A stretch of 25,676 nucleotides of DNA. Origin: Apostichopus californicus (Eukaryota; Echinodermata; Holothuroidea; Aspidochirotida; Stichopodidae). Below, in pieces: positions 20,650 through 25,676 of the stretch. Position 1 is the first letter of the stretch; every line of letters begins with the position of its first letter. The notes below the pieces were generated by a model that did not search any database, had not been told where the DNA came from, and was given only the letters and a program-made list of their open reading frames with translations. The DNA is taken from positions 1 through 25,676 of the forward strand of contig JAIPMN010002102.1 in NCBI GenBank assembly GCA_020650975.1. The letters are read 5' to 3'. The position numbers and the translations under genes are program-made.

Positions 20650-22816
20650 CAATGGACGACAGCCTTACATTACAGCCTTACATTTCATTATTCCTGATGT
20701 TAGTGATGTCTCGTTTTAAAATGTGGTATGCTCGCATCGTTTACAACTTTCATTGCACTCATCAGTCACAAAAGACTTCCTAAAATGTGCAAGATTCATA
20801 TCAGGTTAACCCTCATGAAATGTATCTAGATATTTTTAGGAAAAAGTGTGTCACACATTTGAGGTATTTGATCTCTTTTTGATCATTTTATTCATTTGCC
20901 GTTGAAGGTTGATGGCTGCATATGATTTCCTTAATTTGTAGAATTTGTTCCATTTTTGAGATTCATGAGAAATGTTAATTTGGACTAGAGAACCTCCTTT
21001 TCCTTCTGTTAACAAATAAGTTTACATAATATAAAGAAGAACAAGTATTTCATTTCTTCCATTTCATCTACAGTGTAGTTGTTATTGTTGTCTGTTGTTG
21101 CCAGAAACATAAAACTAACCCAAACATGAACATTTAACATAACATTTAACATTTAACATGAACATTCATGATGAAACATGTCATCAGAGGGTAGGTCTTG
21201 GCTCTCTCTCCCCCATTTGTAGTAACATTTTTGAAACATTTTCTTTTCTTCAACTAGCAAATTGATTTTATTTTGGCAATGCCTGTTGGCAGCAGTCGAG
21301 TTTGTCGCTGACCAAATTCTGAATTCGTCACTGCATTTTGTAACGTCCGGCTATTCTGCATATTTGCTCAGACAATTTTACACTTGAGTCTTACAGATGA
21401 TGCAAATCATAATTACTGAATGCAAAAGTGTTTAAAAAAACGAGAGGAAATATTGGATGTTTTATCAAGCTGAATTCATGAGGCAATCTGTTCATTTTTC
21501 TGATATAGCTTGTATTAACATATGCATATTTGAGTTCTCATGTATTGAACAGCATGTTTCCTTTTATAAAGTAATAATGCAAATATTCATATTTTTCTTT
21601 GCTTTTAATAATCAGCATTATTTTCTTCCTCTTCTTTTTTTTTCATTTTTCCATTTTTGTTTGTATTATTTTGTTTTACTCACAACTTACAGACTCGATT
21701 GAAACGTGCTTCAACTGGAACTGTGTGATTTCACCTCTATTCATTGTGTATAGCCTCTCTTGGATGTAAGCTGCAAATTTATCTTTTAAAATCTCATAAA
21801 AGTCTCTGTCTTTCTATAGCAACTATATGTAAACTTTTCCAATTTTTATAGCTGAAAATGTATAATCAGTTGACAGTTATTTATATTCAATGTCAATTCA
21901 CACAACTTTAAAAAAATTATAAAAAAATTAATTTGGATTTAATTTAAGTTTATGAAAAAATACAACATTTTGGCAGAATGATTGATGCTCCTTCTTCAAA
22001 TTTGGGAAAAATGAAAAGGTTTTTTTCCCCACATAAGCTTATTTATGAATATTAAAATAGTTAAATATTCATTGAATAATCATTTTATCAAATTTAGAAA
22101 CAAAATTAAGATAGAATATACATGAATCTGATAACTGTTTCATAGAGAAAGTTTTTTTTTTCCAGATTTTATTTTGGATTTACAGCTCTTTTAAGCCCTT
22201 CTTCCTGTTATGTGGTCTTTTTTGAATTATCATATTTATAATTATACTTATAAAATATGACAGGGCTGTAGACAAAAGGGAATGTGGGCCTTCTTATTTA
22301 TTAATTTATGCAATATTTCGGGGGGGGGTGGGGGTCTCTTTAAGTATGACATCTGAGAGTGAATTAGGAAAATATCTACTGCATTATAGTCAAATCACAA
22401 TTCTTTAAGCCCTCAGAGATGACTTTTTTTTGGTAGTGTTCTAACTTTGGGAGTTACTGTAAATCAGTTTTCCTGTGAGATATGACAACTCAAAGGATGA
22501 TAACATATATGCAATTAACTTTTTGTTTGCTGTGTAACTTCATGTTTAATTTAAAACTCATATACTTTTGATTTCATCTGACAACTCTTGTTTAACTTTC
22601 TGTTTTTTTTGCATGACTCACAACAAGTTAATCCTTGCCCCCATTTCAAGTTTTATTTACGTTTGGTAAGTGCATGCTTCAGAATCATTCATTTCTAGTC
22701 AGTCCAAAGTTAAAAAGGAACAGAGAAAAACGTTTATTACCCATTTCTAGGTTATGTTATCTCTATCCCCCCACCCCCCCCCCCGACCGGTTAAATCTGG
22801 AGCCAAAAACCGGTTA

Positions 22817-22848
22817 GGTTCTAGAACCTGACCAGTCAGTTCTAGAAC
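22817..22848. promoter_or_regulatory. Paired TTCTAGAA palindromes
   Basis: GGTTCTAGAACC (22817-22828, perfect 12-bp palindrome) and GTTCTAGAAC (22839-22848, perfect 10-bp palindrome) are centred 21 bp apart. TTCTAGAA matches the inverted nTTCnnGAAn unit of heat-shock elements. They lie in a patch that also repeats ACCGGTT/ACTGGTT. A third correctly phased GAA unit, usual for strong HSF binding, is not obvious, so this may be only a local repeat. Confidence 0.3.
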
Positions 22849-23062
22849 TCGCACTAGTCAGACTTAGATCTCAAACTGGTTAGATGAGGAACCTCACACC
22901 CCTTCTGCCCCCTTCCTTTCATTTCCATCCCCTTCAAGTCTATCCCACATACCCCATCTCCACCACCCCCCCCCTTTTTATTAATAAAATGAATCCCAAC
23001 AAATTTGTCCCATTTTTAACATTTTAAAACTGGTTAACTTTTTCTTTTCTTCATTTCAACAG

Positions 23063-23110
23063 AACAAAAACACCACCAGTCTTGATTGTGTGGAAGATAC
23101 TCACTTATGA
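23063..23110 (+). CDS. PLEKHA1/2: Candidate terminal exon of the TAPP-like gene
   Basis: An excellent acceptor (pyrimidine run TTTTTCTTTTCTTCATTTCAACAG) is followed in phase 0 by NKNTTSLDCVEDTHL and TGA at 23108-23110. Joined to the exon ending at 15799 it would give a protein ending E-D-T-H-L. T-H-L has the form of a class I PDZ ligand, which is what TAPP proteins are known to carry at their C-terminus. The phase match, strong acceptor and downstream AATAAA (23453-23458) support it. The exon is short, so it could be chance, and other exons could intervene. Confidence 0.45.
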   Translation, partial: NKNTTSLDCVEDTHL

Positions 23111-23452
23111 TCTGTTATTTTGCTCCAGCTACCCTTTATAACGAATGTAAAAATGGATTTATGAAGTGACCTGATTTAAGGATGATTCCAGACAAAATTT
23201 TCATTTGTGATATTTGGTGGTCCAACAAAATGAAAGATTGTGAATGCAGGCCATGTTTAATGTCGTCTACTGGCAAAAGGGAAGGTCTGTAAGAAACCCC
23301 TTCCTTTTTAGTAGCGGGACAATCAATAAGACATTTGACACCCCCCTCCCCCCACACACAAACACACACACTTATTGTGTGGTATTGAGTCCAAAATGGT
23401 GGGCCTCTAAAGAAGTTCTCCATTTTCATATGGTCGCCTAAATATTACCTTT

Positions 23453-23458
23453 AATAAA
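23453..23458 (+). terminator. Candidate polyadenylation signal
   Basis: AATAAA lies about 340 bp after the stop of the candidate terminal exon. A second AATAAA lies at 23878-23883. No strong GT-rich element follows the first, so the choice between them is open. Confidence 0.35.
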
Positions 23459-23692
23459 CCTGTAACCCCTCACATCAAGTAAAACTTCCAACATCAATAC
23501 ATATTCAAATGATTTTTTGGTGACAAACAACGTGAAACTTTATATTACGAGAAAAATATTCCACACTGCTAGTTGAAAAGCACATCACAATATCTTGCCC
23601 ATAACTCAAGGTATGGCCGGTCGAATCTAAGCTATTTTGACTGGCATGAACCTTCCACTACTCCAGGAGGTTGGATCACAGTAGGGTGTCTG

Positions 23693-23924
23693 TGATGTCA
23701 TCTGGGCAAATGCTCTTGGACAACTTGACTAAGCATATTGCATTCTCAAAATGTTGAAACCTGAAACATTTTGGAAACTTTGCTTAGTTGTCAAAGTTCT
23801 CTTAGAATTTCATCCAAATGTATCTGTTTTTGTAGAAATATTCTTTCTCCTCTGAGGATAAATAATTGACAAATTATAATAAAGAGCAAAGGGCATTTTC
23901 AGCTGAAGTGCCCCGATGACATCA
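23693..23924. repeat. Imperfect inverted repeat, possible foldback element
   Basis: TGATGTCATCTGGGCA (23693-23708) is matched in inverted orientation by TGCCCCGATGACATCA (23909-23924), 15 of 16 bases. Inside, CAAAATGTT and AACATTTTG form a 9-bp stem near 23747-23773, with GACAAC...AAGC and GCTTAGTTGTC pairing further out. Together these suggest a foldback-type or MITE-like element. No target duplication was found. Confidence 0.4.
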
Positions 23925-24091
23925 TCCATGATCATTGTTGCCAGAAACATTCTACAAAGTTCATATATTCTTGATACAAAATACTACAAAGATGTGGTTT
24001 TATACCTTAATATTGAGAAAAATTTCAGCAATATTAAGCAATCAACTTCAGCCACAGAAAAATACTATTAAGAGGGCTTTGAAAGCCTTTT

Positions 24092-24135
24092 GGTGGGAAA
24101 TATAAAGCTTGCCTATGGACTGCATTTTTCCCACC
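24092..24135. repeat. 9-bp-arm hairpin
   Basis: GGTGGGAAA (24092-24100) and TTTCCCACC (24127-24135) are exact inverted complements around a 26-base loop. No further context indicates a function. Confidence 0.5.
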
Positions 24136-24570
24136 TGTGCTTAGACCCTATACTCAAGGATTATTGGGATCATTTAGATGCCAAATCAGTTGCAATGTTG
24201 ACTAAAGACTACCGTGATGACATGGCTTTGATCCACTCCCTTGAATAATGGAGGTCTTGGCGTGTCAAATTCAGTTAAAGTCAATCAACCATTTGTTGAG
24301 GTGAGGTACAATGTTTTGAGATGTGAGTTAATACACAGCTAACCAGTGTGGATTATTTTCTCTTTATTATGATAAAGTGTTACACTGCATGCCACTAGAT
24401 TATCCCTTTAAAGGATGACGTCAGTCAGAATTTTTGTTTAAATATATTGTAGTCTAAAAAGTAAGAACAACCTGAGTGATCAAAATGTTTCTATAGCTCT
24501 TTCTGGTTTTCAGAATATCCATCTTTAAATTATGCTATTACTCGCTGGAATACTCCTTTAAGACTAAATC

Positions 24571-24886
24571 GACGATAATAATAATAATAATAATCAGCAG
24601 TTATGTATACGACGTGTAAGCAACCACAAATGTGGGAGAAACTCGCAAGGGCTTATGGATTACAACTTACATGTCGGGTGGCTTCCAATTCAACATTTTA
24701 ACACAAATTTGGAATCTTTTCAATTAAGATAGTCATTTCGTATGGGAAAATGGTAGATTGCTCTTGGATGCAAAACCCACCTTATAATGACCCGGCCGGG
24801 TATCGAACCCAGAACCTCCCGATTTCTCAGCCTCATTGCTTCAAAATACCACAGCTTTTATCCACTCGGTCACAGCACCGGTTGAT
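24571..24886 (-). mobile_element. tRNA-derived SINE
   Basis: Read on the minus strand, the head contains an A-box, TGACCGAGTGG (24872-24862), and a perfect B-box, GGTTCGATACC (24809-24799), spaced as in a long-variable-arm tRNA of the Ser/Leu kind. A unique body of about 200 bp follows. It ends in an ATT-repeat tail (the ATA run at 24575-24594 on the + strand), a common SINE 3' end. The acceptor stem does not pair cleanly and no usable anticodon arm is apparent, so it is not a functional tRNA gene. The target duplication was not identified. Confidence 0.75.
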
Positions 24887-25064
24887 GATGTCGATTCCTT
24901 TTGTTCAGGCCTTGTTATGTTAATGTTAAACCATTGTCTTATATCAATTCTAATTAACTCAATCAAAAAAGGGTCTTTTAACTTCTATACAAAACAACAG
25001 AGCTTCCTTAGATGACATTCAACATCATTTATTCTTGACAATTGTTTTGTTTTCTTAACACATT

Positions 25065-25275
25065 TGTAAAGTGTTACTTGGAACCATATATAAGTTTCAT
25101 GTTTCTCCCATTGAGTTTTGTGTTACATCTGAGGAACTGATCTAATGGGTCTGTGTGTTAGACTTTATAACCCAGTCACTTTAACCGATGAGCCGCAGTT
25201 CCCAATACGGTCATTTCTTAAAATTGAAAGTGTTAAATGAAATACAACCTGGAGAGATGGCAGTGTTGTGTCTAC
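25065..25275. repeat. Dispersed repeat, copy B
   Basis: This is the uninterrupted relative of 16757-16957, in the same orientation and about 8.3 kb away. Shared words include CATCTGAGGAACTGA, TTAGACT, CAGTCACTTT, AAATTGAAAGT/AAATTAAAAGT, ACAACCTGGA/ACAGCCTGGA and GGCAGTGT/AGCAGTGT. On the minus strand, GGCTCATCGGTTAAAG resembles a tRNA A-box, hinting at a SINE ancestry. A convincing B-box is missing. Confidence 0.7.
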
Positions 25276-25676
25276 ACCCTGTACCGAAATGAATTAATAT
25301 TTAATATATCTTTAAAGTCAAGTTAACTAGCAGTATGTCTTGGATTTGAAAGGTAGTTATAATGAATTGAGGAAACATTACGTATCACGCAAAGGTTATT
25401 ACTGTTGTATGCATAGATTCTTGTTAAACTCATAATAATATCCTGGATAGTTTGATATTCGCTTCCTGTCTCGCCAAGTTTATACCAATCAGTTTCAAGA
25501 GCGACTATCATGGGAAGCAAACAAAAATATGTCCTGAAGAGGCCAAACATTTCAACGAACTTTGTTCATTTCAAGCATTTGGCAGAAGCGACAAAGAATT
25601 ATTTAATTAAAATTAATGCAAAATAAGATGTCACAGTCAGAGAGACATAGGCGTAGGAGGCGGGGGGGGGGGGGGG
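25276..25676. other. Unassigned 3' flank ending in a G run
   Basis: AT-rich sequence with no gene. The window ends in a run of 15 G preceded by GGCGTAGGAGGC, a place where an assembly often stops or a repeat begins. Confidence 0.5.

Larger units (their letters stand above)
15800..23062 (+). other. Candidate intron 5 of the TAPP-like gene
   Basis: This is 7263 bp if the GTGAGT donor joins the acceptor at 23062. It holds the split dispersed repeat, a hAT element, the Penelope-like insert and a palindrome at 18857-18881. Most of 18044-23062 is AT-rich with short G/C runs (about 19980, 20382-20400, 22320 and 22769-22785) and no recognisable gene. Frames of 60-81 codons there look like chance. 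Two other weaker acceptors in phase 0 exist soon after the donor (15957 and 16083). Confidence 0.5.

Noticed and set aside
24787-24886. Functional tRNA gene on the minus strand
   Set aside because: A- and B-boxes are good, but the acceptor arms do not pair cleanly, no proper anticodon arm is seen, and an ATT-tailed body follows, so a SINE is the better call.

Overview
This window is animal (eukaryotic) nuclear DNA. It is AT-rich, with small coding exons separated by introns of about 0.7 to 7 kb, GT-AG splice signals, many simple repeats and short non-autonomous transposons. The hAT-type, TTAA-flanked, Penelope-like and tRNA-derived repeats, together with an invertebrate-looking PH-domain gene, suggest a marine invertebrate deuterostome such as an echinoderm. 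That placement is an inference with low to moderate confidence. No bacterial-style operon is present, and almost every ORF of 60-190 codons is a chance or repeat-derived reading frame.

The one gene I recognise is on the + strand. Five consecutive exons (9494-9703, 10376-10444, 12966-13030, 14473-14536, 15713-15799) splice in frame to 165 codons. They encode an acidic/Ser-Thr-rich linker followed by a complete PH domain that closely resembles the C-terminal, PI(3,4)P2-binding PH domain of TAPP1/TAPP2 (PLEKHA1/PLEKHA2). The N-terminal exons, which should carry the first PH domain, were not found and probably lie upstream of the window. The 3' end is unsettled. The last clear exon can read through its donor to a stop at 15848-15850, ending T-L-V. 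It can also splice to a candidate terminal exon at 23063-23110, ending T-H-L, with an AATAAA at 23453. Both tails have the form of a class I PDZ ligand, and TAPP proteins are known to bind PDZ proteins through their C-termini.

Region by region: 1-9493 is a repeat-rich upstream region or long 5' intron. It holds a 17-bp minisatellite (about 235-965), a 64-bp minisatellite (2933-3488), a degenerate CTGTA...TACAG repeat (5123-5305), a CATAC/CATGC pentamer array (about 6071-6490) and two direct copies of a hAT-type MITE (8352-8668, 9009-9342). The introns of the gene hold an ATATT microsatellite, a TTAA-flanked MITE (10729-11092), a CACAGGT/ACCTGTG-rich block (about 11920-12345), AGGTCA half-sites at 10-bp spacing (12517-12697) and a roughly 97-bp pyrimidine-rich minisatellite abutting the last clear acceptor (15296-15668). 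Between the two candidate 3' ends lie an older dispersed repeat split by a hAT element (16757-17345), and a short insert with Penelope/hammerhead-like sequence flanked by a 15-bp direct repeat (17841-18043). The 3' flank holds imperfect inverted repeats, a tRNA-derived SINE (about 24571-24886, minus strand), a second copy of the dispersed repeat (25065-25275) and a terminal poly-G run.

I found no convincing new multi-gene system. The best leads are the alternative PDZ-ligand C-termini of the TAPP-like gene, the tandem decoy-like splice acceptors upstream of its fifth exon, the degenerate hammerhead-like insert and the nested transposon history.
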